This document shows, one piece after another, positions 38,352 to 48,475 of a stretch of DNA of 64,000 nucleotides. The stretch covers positions 25,127 to 89,126 of the forward strand of contig JAOPZA010000072.1 of assembly GCA_025964325.1 (NCBI GenBank). Direction: 5' to 3'. The translations under genes and the position numbers were made by a program. The stretch comes from Conexibacter sp. (lineage in GTDB: Bacteria > Actinomycetota > Thermoleophilia > Solirubrobacterales > Solirubrobacteraceae). The first letter of the stretch is position 1. Each line of letters opens with the position of its first letter. The notes under the pieces were generated by a model that had not been told where the DNA came from, searched no databases, and was given only the letters and a program-made list of their open reading frames with translations.

Positions 38352-38731
38352 GTGATCGCGTTCGTCGCCTTGGCCAGGTCCGCCGCCGCCGCTTCCGTCT
38401 GGTCGGCGGCGTCGGTGATGCGGCTCAGACCCTCGTCGGTCGCATTGCTCCGGAGTCCTCTCGCGAACAGCGCCAGGCCGCCGTCGAGGCGCTTGATGGC
38501 GTCGAGCACGTCGGCCTTGGAGCCCGAAGACGTGTGGATCGCACGGATGCGCCGTCCCAGCCGCCCGTAGAACCCGCGCGCCTCGCGGATGCCGTCGAAC
38601 GCCGAGCTCCCGACCTGGACGTCCGGGTCCTGAACCCGCAGGCCGTCACCGATCTTGCTCATGCTCTCGGCCAGGGTGGCGCTCGACGTCTCGAGCAGCC
38701 TTCTGAGCTCGCGCGCCCCCGGGTCAGCCAT
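38348..38731 (-). CDS. small helical hypothetical protein
   Basis: 127 aa, 4-nt overlap with downstream gene and 8-nt overlap with upstream gene; Ala/Leu-rich helical sequence. Confidence 0.65.
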   Translation of the reverse strand: MADPGARELRRLLETSSATLAESMSKIGDGLRVQDPDVQVGSSAFDGIREARGFYGRLGRRIRAIHTSSGSKADVLDAIKRLDGGLALFARGLRSNATDEGLSRITDAADQTEAAAADLAKATNAIT

Positions 38732-39767
38732 CCGCGCGTCCTTCGACCCGCACGAGCCGGAGCTCGCCGAACATCTCGTCCAGCAGCGCCATGACGCGGT
38801 GGGTCCCGAGCGCCGGCTCACTCGCGACGCGGCCGGCAGCGTCGAGCACGACGGCTCCCGGCATCCCGGTGACGCCGAACGACTTCGCGATCTCGAAGTC
38901 GTCGCCGGCGAGCAGCACCACGTCGATGCCGTGGTCGGAGACCTTGGCCCGGATGTCCTCGGCGCTTCCGAGGCTGACGAGCAGCGGCCTCAGCGCGGCG
39001 TCCGGCTCGCGCTGGCGCCGCGCGATCTCGGGGAGCAGCGGGTCGCAGGCGGAGCAGTGCGGGTCGCTGAACACGAGCAAGAGGCCGCGCTCGCCGTCCA
39101 GCAGGTCGTCGAGGTCGACCATCCGCCCCGCGAGGTCGGGCAGCCGGAAGCCGGGCGCGGGCGTGCCGAGCGCCACGACGGACGGCCGGCCGGCGGCGAT
39201 GCCGCGCAGCTCCTCGAGCTCCGCCCACAGGCGGCCGTTCTGCTTCAACAGCTGGACGAGGAAGGCGAAGTTGAGCGCCAGCGCGACGCCGACCAGCACG
39301 CCGCCGGCGAGCCCCAGCGCCGCCGCCGTGGACAGCTCGCCGAGCCACGCCGTCGCGCTCGGCCCGGCGTCGCCGGCGCCCGCGATCGCCACGAAGGCGG
39401 CGATGGCGAGCAGCAGGAGGTTGCGCGCGAGCATCGCCGGGCCCACCCGCTTGGACGAGAGCCGGCCGAAGCAGCGGCAGTCGGTGTCGGCGCCGCGGGC
39501 GATCGTCACCGCGAGGACGGCCGAGAAGGCGAGCAGCAGTGCCGCGCCCGCGAGCGCGCCCACCCAGGCGGTGGCGACCGGCACCAGGGCGATCGCGACG
39601 ATCAGCTCGAGCAGTGGAAGCGCAACGGCTGCCGCCGGCGCGAGCGGCGCCGGCACGCCGAAGCCCTCGAGCGAGCGGCGCGAGCCGTCGCGGTCGGCGA
39701 GCTTCGCGAAGCCGGCGACGAGCAGCACCGCCGCCAGGACCAGCCGACATGCGAGCAGCACATCCAT
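38724..39767 (-). CDS. MauE/DoxX-like membrane domain fused to a thioredoxin-like redoxin domain
   Basis: N-term RLVLAAVLLVAGFAKLADRDGSRRSLEGFGVP and CRCFG; C-term PGFRLPDLAGRMVDLDDLL...LLLVFSDPHCSACDPLLPEIARRQ. Confidence 0.85.
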   Translation of the reverse strand: MDVLLACRLVLAAVLLVAGFAKLADRDGSRRSLEGFGVPAPLAPAAAVALPLLELIVAIALVPVATAWVGALAGAALLLAFSAVLAVTIARGADTDCRCFGRLSSKRVGPAMLARNLLLLAIAAFVAIAGAGDAGPSATAWLGELSTAAALGLAGGVLVGVALALNFAFLVQLLKQNGRLWAELEELRGIAAGRPSVVALGTPAPGFRLPDLAGRMVDLDDLLDGERGLLLVFSDPHCSACDPLLPEIARRQREPDAALRPLLVSLGSAEDIRAKVSDHGIDVVLLAGDDFEIAKSFGVTGMPGAVVLDAAGRVASEPALGTHRVMALLDEMFGELRLVRVEGRADG

Positions 39768-39900
39768 GCGGCAACCACGGTAAGCCCAGCCGCCCCGCCG
39801 GGAAGGCCGAAGTCTCCCCCGTCTAGGGCGGAGAACTCACCAGGCTGGGGTGCGCGCGGGGGGCGTTCGCAGCGCCGCCCGGGGCGGCGGTTGCGGCTGG

Positions 39901-40317
39901 CTACGCTCCCGACAGCTGCCGGTGCATGTCGGCAGCGTCGTAGTACAGCGTCTCCTGGATGATCTTGCCGTCCTCGTCGCGCGTCACGATCGTTGAACCG
40001 TTGATCTTGATCCGGTTGCCCGTGGGAGGCAGGTTGTAGTACGGACCGCTGTGAACGCCCGTGACCTCCCAGTTCGCGACGAGCTGGTTACCACTTGCCC
40101 AACGGTCGGTGACGTCGAAGGCGAGATCGCTCAGCGCCGCCATCTCGGCCGTCTTGTGAGCGGCGATCGCCGCCTTGCCGACCAGTGGCTTGCCGAACAG
40201 CGGATCGTTCACGACCGCGTCGTTGCGATAGTCCAGCATGATTCTCGCGACCGCTGCGCGACGTCGAGCTTCGGCCGAAGCTCTCTCCTCGGCCGAAGCT
40301 GTCACGCCTTCCGTCAA
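39901..40317 (-). CDS. SnoaL/NTF2-like domain protein
   Basis: DYRNDAVVNDPLFGKPLVGKAAIAAH...TGNRIKINGSTIVTRDEDGKI. TTG start 40317 or GTG about 40305. Confidence 0.7.
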   Translation of the reverse strand: MTEGVTASAEERASAEARRRAAVARIMLDYRNDAVVNDPLFGKPLVGKAAIAAHKTAEMAALSDLAFDVTDRWASGNQLVANWEVTGVHSGPYYNLPPTGNRIKINGSTIVTRDEDGKIIQETLYYDAADMHRQLSGA

Positions 40318-40589
40318 CGCCCGGCGCCCTGGAGGCCGATGTGCCGCTGGTGCGCCGCGACCTGGTCGGTGGCCGCAACGCCGGTGAGCTGCTGATGCCC
40401 ACCCTGGCTGACGATCGGCTGCGGCGTGGCCTGCGAGTGGTCGACCGCCTGCGTGAGGGCGACCGCGCCGGCGGTGGTCGCGCCTGCCGCCACCAGCGCC
40501 GTGATCAGCTGGCCGCGGGACAGCTTCATGCCGCGATAGCGCGCGACGAGTTCGTCGATCGGGGTCACTGCGACTGCTTGAGCGCTCAT
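40314..40589 (-). CDS. short signal-anchor-like hypothetical protein
   Basis: MSAQAVAVTPIDELVARYRGMKLSRGQLITALVAAGATTAGAVALTQAV; overlaps the SnoaL gene by 4 nt. Confidence 0.55.
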   Translation of the reverse strand: MSAQAVAVTPIDELVARYRGMKLSRGQLITALVAAGATTAGAVALTQAVDHSQATPQPIVSQGGHQQLTGVAATDQVAAHQRHIGLQGAGR

Positions 40590-40628
40590 ACGTGCCTTCC
40601 GATAGGAGGTTTGTGCAGAGATTATCGG

Positions 40629-40670
40629 AGGGAGTGAGACGGTGTCAACCCCGTACCGTATGGCATACGG
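40629..40670 (-). promoter_or_regulatory. promoter region with 15-bp perfect palindrome next to -35
   Basis: TTGACA (rc of 40643-40648) preceded by CCGTATGGCATACGG (40656-40670); AT-rich GATAAT/TAATCT -10 candidates downstream. Confidence 0.55.
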
Positions 40671-40882
40671 CGCGCTCACGGTGACGGCGTCGGGGTGACG
40701 CCGCGCCGTCAAGCCGCTGAACGCACGCCCGACGCCCGGCCTCGGCCTGTCGAGGCTCGACCTGCTTGCGCCGAACAACTTCCCGGAGGGGTTGAGAACG
40801 GGCGCCGACAGCGTGTCGTACTGCGGGATGAAGTTCCTCTGGCTCCGCTGAGGACCGCGCCCGCCCGCTCGTCTCTCGAGGG

Positions 40883-42058
40883 CTACGTCGTCCGCATCAG
40901 CGAGCGGGCGACGAGCCCGACGAGCGCGAGCAGCACCGCGGCGAATGCCAGCAGCGCGCTTGCCGGCGATGTCAGCTGGGCGGCGACGCCGAGGCCGACG
41001 ATCGGCAGCGCGACGCCGAGGTAGGCGCACAGGAAGATGCCGGCGAGCGCCTCGGCGAGCTTGCCCGGCTGCGCGAGGTCGCTCGCGACCGCGACGCTGC
41101 CCTGGAACAGCAGCCCCGCCCCGGCGCCGGCGACCGCGCCGCCGGCGAGGAACAGCGCGAGCGTCGGTTCGAGGGTCGCCAGGACCACGCCCGCCAGCCC
41201 GAGCGGCAGCAGTCCGACCGCGACCCCGAGCGAGCCGACCGCCGAACGGCGCACCGGCGCGACCTGCGCCACGGCGGCGGCCGTCAGCGCGACGAAGGCG
41301 GTGGCGCCCGCGAGCAGATGCGAGCGCTGATGCAGCGTGTCCGCGAGGAAGCTCGGCGCGAGCGATGTGAACAGGCTCAGCACCGCGAGCGACACGAACG
41401 CGCCGCCGCAGGCGGCGAAGTAGCGGCGTCGCGCACCATCGGGAACCGCGATCCGCTGGACGCGGTAGCGCGGCCGCGGAACGGCGCGCGAGCGCGTCTC
41501 CTCGGTCCGCGCGACGGCGGCGGCGCAGAGCAGCAGCGCACCGAGGAACAGCGCGTACGGAACGCGCAGCGGCGCCAGGCCGAGCTGCGCGATCGCACCG
41601 GCGAGGAGCGGGCCGCTGCCGATCCCGCCGAGGTTGGCGGCCACGGCGACGTTCTTCCCGCCGCGCGAGCGCTCCCCGCGCGCTCGGTCGTCCAGCTCGG
41701 CGAGGAACGCCGTCGCGGTGGCGCCGACGACGCCGACCGCGAGCCCGCACAGGACCCGTCCCGCGAGCAGGCCCGGAAGCGACGGCGCGAGCAGGAACAC
41801 GATGCAGCTGAGCGCCTCCAGCAGGAGCGCCGCGATCAGGACCGACCGGCGTCCGAGCCAGTCCGACACGTGCCCCGCGCAGAGGACGGCCACGACCACG
41901 CCGAGCGCGTAGACCGTGAACACGAGCGAGACGGTCGCCGAGCCGAAGCGGTCGCGCGCTTGATAGATGGGGTAGAGCGGCGTCGGCAGCGAGGAGCAGG
42001 CCATCGCGGCCCAGAAGGCCGTCGCCACGCTCCAGAACCCGGCGCGGTGCGACAGCAC
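40883..42058 (-). CDS. MFS transporter
   Basis: CSSLPTPLYPIYQARDRFGSATVSLVFTVYALGVVVAVLCAGHVSDWLGRRSVLIAALLLEAL. Confidence 0.88.
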   Translation of the reverse strand: MLSHRAGFWSVATAFWAAMACSSLPTPLYPIYQARDRFGSATVSLVFTVYALGVVVAVLCAGHVSDWLGRRSVLIAALLLEALSCIVFLLAPSLPGLLAGRVLCGLAVGVVGATATAFLAELDDRARGERSRGGKNVAVAANLGGIGSGPLLAGAIAQLGLAPLRVPYALFLGALLLCAAAVARTEETRSRAVPRPRYRVQRIAVPDGARRRYFAACGGAFVSLAVLSLFTSLAPSFLADTLHQRSHLLAGATAFVALTAAAVAQVAPVRRSAVGSLGVAVGLLPLGLAGVVLATLEPTLALFLAGGAVAGAGAGLLFQGSVAVASDLAQPGKLAEALAGIFLCAYLGVALPIVGLGVAAQLTSPASALLAFAAVLLALVGLVARSLMRTT

Positions 42059-42100
42059 GCCGAAGCGGCCGCCTTCACGTGAGGCGTGCAGGTTCCCTCC

Positions 42101-43243
42101 TCAGCACGCGGACCCGCCGACGAGCTCCGGCGACTCCGCCAGCGCCAGGGCGAGCAGCGGGAAGGCGGCCGTCCGCACCTCCGGCTCGAGACCGAGGTTG
42201 ATGCGCACCCGGCCCGGCACGCCGAAGCAGGCGTTCCCAGGCGCCACGAGGATCCCGTAGCGCTCCACCACCCGCGCGCACCAGTTGTCGACGTCGGGCA
42301 CGTCCAGCTCCGGGAAGGCGGTGATGCCGCCGTCGGGTATCGAGAGCCGGATGCCGTCGTGCCGCTCGCAGATCGTCGTCAGCTCGACGAACGCGTCGTA
42401 CACGAGCGCGCGCGCCCGACCGAGCAGCGCCTCCTGGCAGTCGAGCGCGAGCATCGCGATCGCCTCGCTCGTCATCGGAGGGCAGCGCGACGTGTAGCGC
42501 TGCAGCGACCTGACGTCGTCGATCAGCATCGTCGGACCGGCCGCCCATCCGATCCGCAGCCCCGGCAGTCCGTAGACCTTCGAGAGCCCGCCGATGCTGA
42601 CGGCGTTGGGCGCGACGGTCGCGGCCGGAGGCGGTGAGCTGACCACCCCGAGCGGCACCCCGCGGAAGACCTCGTCGGCCACGAGCACGGCGCCGACGCA
42701 CGCGAGGCTCTCGGCGAGCATGCGCAGCACCGCGGCGTCGAGCATCTGACCGGTGGGGTTGTGCGGGGAGCTGAGGAACAGCGCCGACGTCGTCGGACCG
42801 ATCAGCTCGGCGACGAGCGCGGGGTCGATCGGCGCTTGGACGAGCGTGGCCGCGCAGCCGCTGCGCTCGACCGTCGACAGCAGGCTCTCGTGCGCCGGGA
42901 CCTCGACGATCACGTGCGCGTCGGGCCGGCAGACGAGCGTCGCGACGCTCGCCAGCGCGTCACCGGCGCCGGAGGTGACGGCGACGTTGTCGGGGATCAG
43001 GCCGCCGAGGTCCGACGCGATCCGCTCCCGCAGCTCCGGCGTTCCTCCGGCCGGTCCGTAGTCGAACGCCCGGTCGGGGTCCAGCACCGCGCAGGGATCG
43101 GTCCCCCCGAGCTCGCAAAGCTGTCGCAACGTGATCGGCGCGACGACGCTCGACCCGACGACCAAGCGAGCCGACGAGCGATACGGCGCAGCCCAGACCG
43201 AGTGGCCGAACGGGCGCCGCCCGCTACCGGACCACATGCGCAC
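42101..43243 (-). CDS. class I/II PLP-dependent aminotransferase
   Basis: SSPHNPTGQML, VADEVFRG, SIGGLSKVYGLPGLRIGW. Confidence 0.87.
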   Translation of the reverse strand: MRMWSGSGRRPFGHSVWAAPYRSSARLVVGSSVVAPITLRQLCELGGTDPCAVLDPDRAFDYGPAGGTPELRERIASDLGGLIPDNVAVTSGAGDALASVATLVCRPDAHVIVEVPAHESLLSTVERSGCAATLVQAPIDPALVAELIGPTTSALFLSSPHNPTGQMLDAAVLRMLAESLACVGAVLVADEVFRGVPLGVVSSPPPAATVAPNAVSIGGLSKVYGLPGLRIGWAAGPTMLIDDVRSLQRYTSRCPPMTSEAIAMLALDCQEALLGRARALVYDAFVELTTICERHDGIRLSIPDGGITAFPELDVPDVDNWCARVVERYGILVAPGNACFGVPGRVRINLGLEPEVRTAAFPLLALALAESPELVGGSAC

Positions 43244-43426
43244 ACCCCGTCTCCGACGCGCGGTGCCGAACGTGCGAGCGCCACGCGCTCCGCCCCGGGC
43301 AGGGGTCGTCGAGCGCGGCCCGATGCATGGAAGCCAATGAGAACATCACCTCTCCTGAAGCCGGTGTATTTCCGGCACACTATCGCGAGCGAGTGTACCG
43401 ACGGCCCCGACTTGGTCGTGGATTTA

Positions 43427-45175
43427 CTAGGCGGACACGGGGTCGACGGGCCCGATCGTCGTCGACGGGGCGCCGAGGCTCTCGCAGAGATGCTCTGCGG
43501 TGAGGTACGCGAGCGCCATGATCGTCGTGGTGGGGTTGTAGCCCGGATTGGTCGGGAACTGCCCGCCGCCGATCGCGTACAGGCCCGCGCACTGGTGCGT
43601 CTGACCGAAGCGATCGACGACCGACCGCTTGGGATCGTCGCCCATCCGATGCGTTCCCGCCTCGTGCGTGGAGAGGTGGTAATACGGTCGCTGGGGGCCA
43701 TGCCAGAAGTCGGTCATCCCCATCTCCCGGGCGATCTGACGCTTGACCCGCAGCAGGAGCTCGACCGCGTTCGCGTCGTGGTCGACCCAGTCGTGCGTGA
43801 TCCGCATCGCCGGCTGACCCCATGGGTCGGTCACCTTCGGGTCGAGGTCGATCCCGTAGCGCTCGTCCGGGAAGTTCGACGTCTGCGAGTACATGCTGTG
43901 CAGGCGGCGGAAGCTCTGCCGCGCCCACTCCTTCAGGCCCGCGCCCCACGTCGGCGCGTGCGGCGGCAGGTTGTGCAGCGCCTCCATCGGCTGGATGTCG
44001 CCCGAGTGACTGATGATCGCCGCACCCCACAGCACGCCCTCGTCGTTGTCGGGCACGAGCTCGGCGTTGACGTCGTCGATCACGCTGGCGGCCGTGAGCG
44101 GGCCCATGAACGGGTTCGTGTCCTCCGGCATCACGCCGGTGAACCAGCCGTAATTGTGCGTCATGAAGTACCTGCCGGTGTTGCCGTCGGCGTCGATGCC
44201 GGAGACGAGCAGCAGCCGGGTGTTCTCGAGCACGTAGCACGCGAGGATCACGCGCTCGGCGTCGACGCGGCAGAGGACGCCATCGGCGTCGAGGTACTCG
44301 ACGCCCGTCGCGCGCGTGCCGCGGGCGTCGCGCAGCACGCGGACGACGCGCGAGTGCGGACGCAGGTCGAGGTTGCCGGTGGCGAGCGCCGCGGGCACCG
44401 AGGTGACGTGCGTCGAGGCCTTGGCGCCGACGTGGCAGGGGTAGCCGTGGCAGAAGCCGCAGTACGTGCAGGCCGAGCGACCTTCCGCGAAGCCGTCGGT
44501 GCTGGCGATCGCCGCGGGCTGCGGGAAAGGGTGATAGCCGAGCCGCCTCGTCGCCTGGACGAAGCGCCCGTCACCGGCGCCGGCGCGCAGCGGCGGCATC
44601 GGGAAGTCGCGCCGGCGCGCGGACTCGAACGGGTTTCCGCCCGGGAGGATCTCGCCGCCGACGTTTCCGGCCTTGCCGGAGACGCCCTGCTCCCACTCGA
44701 CGCGGTCGTAGTACGGCTCGAGCTCCGCGTAGGAGATCGGCCAGTCGACGATGCTCGAGTGCTCGGGCAGCGCGGCCTCGCCGAAGCGCTCGACGATCGC
44801 GCTGCGCATCCTGAAGTCGGCCTCGCGCATGCGCCAGGACGCGCCGCCCCAATGCACCGAGCCGCCACCGGTCCCGGTCGAAGGCGGGAGGTGCAGCGGC
44901 TCGTCGACCGCCAGCGGCCCGACCGCCCACGGCAGGATGCTCGCGGTGTCGCGGCTCGACGCCCGCCACGTGATCGGGTCGCTCGCCATGTGCGGCACGA
45001 TCTCCTTGCGGATGTAGTAGCGCAGCTCGTCGTGCTTGAAGCGCACGTCGTCGTCGCGGAAGATCGGCCCCTTGTCGAGTCCGACCACCTTGACGCCGGC
45101 CCGCGTCAGCTCCTGGGCCACGATCGCGCCCGAGGCGCCCATCCCGACGACGACGACGTCTGTCTTCTCGATCAT
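43427..45175 (-). CDS. GMC-family oxidoreductase
   Basis: TDVVVVGMGASGAIVAQELTRAG, STGTGGGSVHWGG, CTYCGFCHGYPCHVGAK, THRMGDDPKRSVVD...NPGYNPTTTIMALAY. Confidence 0.9.
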   Translation of the reverse strand: MIEKTDVVVVGMGASGAIVAQELTRAGVKVVGLDKGPIFRDDDVRFKHDELRYYIRKEIVPHMASDPITWRASSRDTASILPWAVGPLAVDEPLHLPPSTGTGGGSVHWGGASWRMREADFRMRSAIVERFGEAALPEHSSIVDWPISYAELEPYYDRVEWEQGVSGKAGNVGGEILPGGNPFESARRRDFPMPPLRAGAGDGRFVQATRRLGYHPFPQPAAIASTDGFAEGRSACTYCGFCHGYPCHVGAKASTHVTSVPAALATGNLDLRPHSRVVRVLRDARGTRATGVEYLDADGVLCRVDAERVILACYVLENTRLLLVSGIDADGNTGRYFMTHNYGWFTGVMPEDTNPFMGPLTAASVIDDVNAELVPDNDEGVLWGAAIISHSGDIQPMEALHNLPPHAPTWGAGLKEWARQSFRRLHSMYSQTSNFPDERYGIDLDPKVTDPWGQPAMRITHDWVDHDANAVELLLRVKRQIAREMGMTDFWHGPQRPYYHLSTHEAGTHRMGDDPKRSVVDRFGQTHQCAGLYAIGGGQFPTNPGYNPTTTIMALAYLTAEHLCESLGAPSTTIGPVDPVSA

Positions 45176-45795
45176 CGGTTCGTGCGCTCCCTGTTCCCGG
45201 CTGCGATCCCCGAACGCTCCCGTCGGAGATCCTCCAGCGTCTTGATCTGCAGCTGCCGGGAGTCGAAGCCCAGCTGTCCGTGCTGCTCCTCGTAGCCCCA
45301 GTAGGCACCGGGGAAGCCGACGAGCCTCCAACCGACCGCGTCGCGGTTTCCGCCGTACACGGGATCGCAGAAGGTGCCCTGCACGACGTGCTCCCGCACG
45401 ACCGCGAAGAAGTACGCCACCCGCGCCTGCCGCGCGTCCCCGCCGCCCGCCGGGACGCCGCCGTCGGCGCCATGGGCCCCGCTGACGGGATCGTCGAGCT
45501 CGACGAGGACGGCGTGCTGCTGCTCCGACGCGAGCGCGAAGAACGCTCCCCCGTGACGCTCCCGGCACAGCTCGTCGAGCTCCGTCACCCCGCGCCGGTA
45601 CAGCCCGGCGAGCTCGTGGTAGGCGCCGCTCAGCGAGCGGTCGATGTACTCGACCGCGCCCGCCTCGCGCGCGCCGGGGTCCTCCGCGTCGCCGGGAATG
45701 ACGCACCCCGCCAGTGCGTCGACGGTCCGCGCCTCGTGGTCGTTGAAGAAGGTCGGTACGGCGAGCACCGGCTCGCTGCTGACTGCGTCGTTCAT
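45172..45795 (-). CDS. gluconate 2-dehydrogenase subunit 3-like protein
   Basis: FFNDHEARTVDALAGCVIPGDAEDPGAREAGAVEYIDRSL...DPVYGGNRDAVGWRLVGFPG; 4-nt overlap with GMC gene. Confidence 0.8.
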   Translation of the reverse strand: MNDAVSSEPVLAVPTFFNDHEARTVDALAGCVIPGDAEDPGAREAGAVEYIDRSLSGAYHELAGLYRRGVTELDELCRERHGGAFFALASEQQHAVLVELDDPVSGAHGADGGVPAGGGDARQARVAYFFAVVREHVVQGTFCDPVYGGNRDAVGWRLVGFPGAYWGYEEQHGQLGFDSRQLQIKTLEDLRRERSGIAAGNRERTNR

Positions 45796-45829
45796 CGTTG
45801 TCCTCCGTCGTCGCTCGTCCGCGCCGGGC

Positions 45830-46306
45830 TCAGCTGACCGGCGCGCCCTGGCAGAGCTCGGCGGTGTTGCCATCCGGATCGATCAGGTAGACGACGCGGG
45901 CACCGCTCAACGACTTGTTGCCGGGCGGGATCGTCTGAGGCTCGGAGACGAACTCCACCCCCTCCCCACGCAGGCGCTCGACCTCGGCGTCGATGTCCTC
46001 CACGCGCACCGCGATGTGGGCGCTGCCGGCGTCGCGCGTGGCGACCGTGGCGCGGCTGCTCCCGGTCGGCGCGAGATACTGGAGCAGCTCGAGCGCGACG
46101 TCGCCGAGCGCGATGACCGTGATCAGCAGGTGCGCGTCCTCGTAGCCGGTGACGGCCTGGATCCAGGGTCCTCTGACCTCGACGATCTCCGGCTCGTCGG
46201 GCGTGAAGCCGAGCTTCGCGTAGAAGGCGACCGACGCCCCGATGTCCGAGACGGTGAGGCCGACGTGGTGAAGCGGATGGGTGTTCTGTGCGTAATCGAC
46301 AGCCAT
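45830..46306 (-). CDS. VOC (glyoxalase-fold) family protein
   Basis: LHHVGLTVSDIGASVAFYAKLGF...VVYLIDPDGNTAELCQ. Confidence 0.85.
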   Translation of the reverse strand: MAVDYAQNTHPLHHVGLTVSDIGASVAFYAKLGFTPDEPEIVEVRGPWIQAVTGYEDAHLLITVIALGDVALELLQYLAPTGSSRATVATRDAGSAHIAVRVEDIDAEVERLRGEGVEFVSEPQTIPPGNKSLSGARVVYLIDPDGNTAELCQGAPVS

Positions 46307-46323
46307 GCTCTCTCTCCGATCGT

Positions 46324-47232
46324 TCATGTCGTTGATGTACGGCGCTGCGCCGGGCGCGCGTCCGAGCGCGCGCTCGGGCCAAGGACCTTCCCGTTGCCGG
46401 CGCCCGTGCCGATCGTCGACTTCAGCGTCTTCATGTTCTCGACCATCGCGATCTCCGTCGGGAGGCGCTCGACGCTCGAAGCACCGAAGAACCCGTCGAT
46501 GCCCGTCGTCCGTTCGAGGACGTAGGCGACCTCCGCCGCCTCGGCGATCGGACCGCCGTGACAGAGCACGATCACGTCGGGGTTGACGGCGACGCCGGCG
46601 TCGCGGATCGCCTGCACGGCGTCGACGCACTCGTCGAGCGTCTTCGCCGTCGCCGCGCCGATCGTGCCCGAGGTCGTCAGGCCCATGTGCGCGACGAGGA
46701 TGTCCGCGCCCGCCTGCGCCATGTTGCGCGCATCCTCCGGGTTGAACACGTACGGCGACGTGAGCAGGCCCTGCCGGTGCGCCTCGCCGATCATCTCCAC
46801 CTCGAGGTCGAAGCCCATCTCGGTCTCCTCGAGGTTCTGTCGGAACTGCCCGTCGATCAGCCCGACCGTCGGGAAGTTCTGCACGCCGGCGAAGCCGAGG
46901 TTGGCGAGCTCGCGCAGGAACACGGGCATCGTGCGGAACGGATCCGTCGCGCAGACGCCTGCGAGGACCGGCACCTCCTTGACGATCGGCAGCACCTCGC
47001 GCGCCATGTCGAGGACGACGGCGTTCGCGTCGCCGAAGGGCAGCAGGCCCGCCAGCGAGCCACGGCCCGCCATTCGATACCGACCCGAGTTGTAGATGAT
47101 GATCAGATCCGCTCCGCCGGCTTCGGCGCACTTCGCGGAGAGGCCCGTTCCGGCGCCGGCGCCGATGATCGGGCGACCGGCCTCCACCTCCGCGCGAAGC
47201 CGGGCGGTTGCTGGGTTGGTCGTCATGCTCAT
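46324..47232 (-). CDS. phosphoenolpyruvate hydrolase-family TIM-barrel protein (Tm-1 C-terminal-half homologue)
   Basis: [50 protein letters not shown]...[26 protein letters not shown]. Confidence 0.85.
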   Translation of the reverse strand: MSMTTNPATARLRAEVEAGRPIIGAGAGTGLSAKCAEAGGADLIIIYNSGRYRMAGRGSLAGLLPFGDANAVVLDMAREVLPIVKEVPVLAGVCATDPFRTMPVFLRELANLGFAGVQNFPTVGLIDGQFRQNLEETEMGFDLEVEMIGEAHRQGLLTSPYVFNPEDARNMAQAGADILVAHMGLTTSGTIGAATAKTLDECVDAVQAIRDAGVAVNPDVIVLCHGGPIAEAAEVAYVLERTTGIDGFFGASSVERLPTEIAMVENMKTLKSTIGTGAGNGKVLGPSARSDARPAQRRTSTT

Positions 47233-48470
47233 CGTCCTGATCCTCGTGGTCCTCCGCACCATTCCTGGTACAGCTCGTGCAGCCGGTCCGCCATCGCCAC
47301 ACCAAAGCCAGGTGCGTTGATGTCGCAGTTGTGTTCGTGAAGCTCGACGCGATCGTCGAGGTTGGTGCGCAGCGCCGCGACGAGCGCGCGATCGGCGTCA
47401 GCGTCGTAGAACGGCTCGCCGGGAACGTCGATTCCCGAGATCCCCCCGAGCGGCACGAAGACGGCGGTCGGGCCGGTGGCCGCGTTGAGCTTCGCCGCGA
47501 CCTCCTCGCCGAGCTGCTCGCTCTCGTCCGCCGTCGTTCGCATCAACGTCACGCTCGCGTTGTGACGGTGGAACGTGCGCTCGGCGTAATGACCGGGGAC
47601 GGTCTCGAAGCCTCCGAAGTTGACCATGTCGAGCGCACCGAGCGAGACCACCTGTGGGATCCCGCGCCGTCCGGCCGCCGTCAGGCGCCCGGCGCCGGAC
47701 GAGAAGACGCCGCCGGCGAGGTTGTCGGCCAGCTCGGTCGTCGTGACGTCGAGCATCGCGTCGACGAGGCCGGCGTCGACGAGCGCCTCGAGCGCCTGGC
47801 CCCCGGTGCCCGTCGCATGGAACACGAGCACCTCGTAGCCGAGCTCCTCGAGTCGGGCGCGCGCTTCGGTGACGCACGGCGTCGTGAGGCCGAACATGCT
47901 CGCCCCCACCACCGGTCGATCGGTGGCCGGCTGGGGCGCCGGCACGCTGGCCATGCCTGCGATCGCGCCGGCCGCGTTGCCGAGGATCCGCGCGGAGATC
48001 TGGTTGATCCCGGCGATGTCGACGACAGAGTACATCATCGTCAGATCCACGCCGCCGACGTACGGGCGGGTGTCGCCGGCCGCGACGGTCGAGACGAGCA
48101 GCTTCGGCACGCCGACCGGCAGGGCCCGCATCGCGTGGCTGACGAGCGACGACCCACCCGTGCCGCCGAGCCCGGCGATCCCGGCCAGTCGGCCGGCGCC
48201 GTGCAGCTGCCGCACGATCTCGGCCGAGCCCTCGGCCATCACGTCGAGCGCGCTCGCGCGATCGCCCATCGCACAGAGTGCGTCGATGCTCGAGCCGCCG
48301 TGTGCCGCGACCTCGTGGCGGGTGATGTCGGGCTCGAACGACGGCTCGCCCTCGATCCCCGCGTCGACGACGACCACGTCCGTCCCGAGCGCACGGATGC
48401 GCTCCCGCATGTAGTCGTACTCGGCGCCCTTCGTGTCGAGCGTCCCGAGCAGGACGATGCTCGGCGTCAT
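47229..48470 (-). CDS. Tm-1-like ATP-binding (UPF0261) protein
   Basis: [77 protein letters not shown] overlap with TIM-barrel gene. Confidence 0.88.
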   Translation of the reverse strand: MTPSIVLLGTLDTKGAEYDYMRERIRALGTDVVVVDAGIEGEPSFEPDITRHEVAAHGGSSIDALCAMGDRASALDVMAEGSAEIVRQLHGAGRLAGIAGLGGTGGSSLVSHAMRALPVGVPKLLVSTVAAGDTRPYVGGVDLTMMYSVVDIAGINQISARILGNAAGAIAGMASVPAPQPATDRPVVGASMFGLTTPCVTEARARLEELGYEVLVFHATGTGGQALEALVDAGLVDAMLDVTTTELADNLAGGVFSSGAGRLTAAGRRGIPQVVSLGALDMVNFGGFETVPGHYAERTFHRHNASVTLMRTTADESEQLGEEVAAKLNAATGPTAVFVPLGGISGIDVPGEPFYDADADRALVAALRTNLDDRVELHEHNCDINAPGFGVAMADRLHELYQEWCGGPRGSGR

Positions 48471-48475
48471 CGCGC

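Noticed and set aside
40695-40882. Possible short minus-strand coding fragment (RNFIPQYDTLSAPVLNPSGKLFGASRSS)
   Set aside because: No start codon, ribosome-binding site or recognised family; too short to support.
43364-43380. GCCGG-TGTATTT-CCGGC as a third operator of the island
   Set aside because: Only weak match to TTCTGGTACA, and the 5-bp stem-loop at the end of the GMC gene fits a weak terminator equally well.
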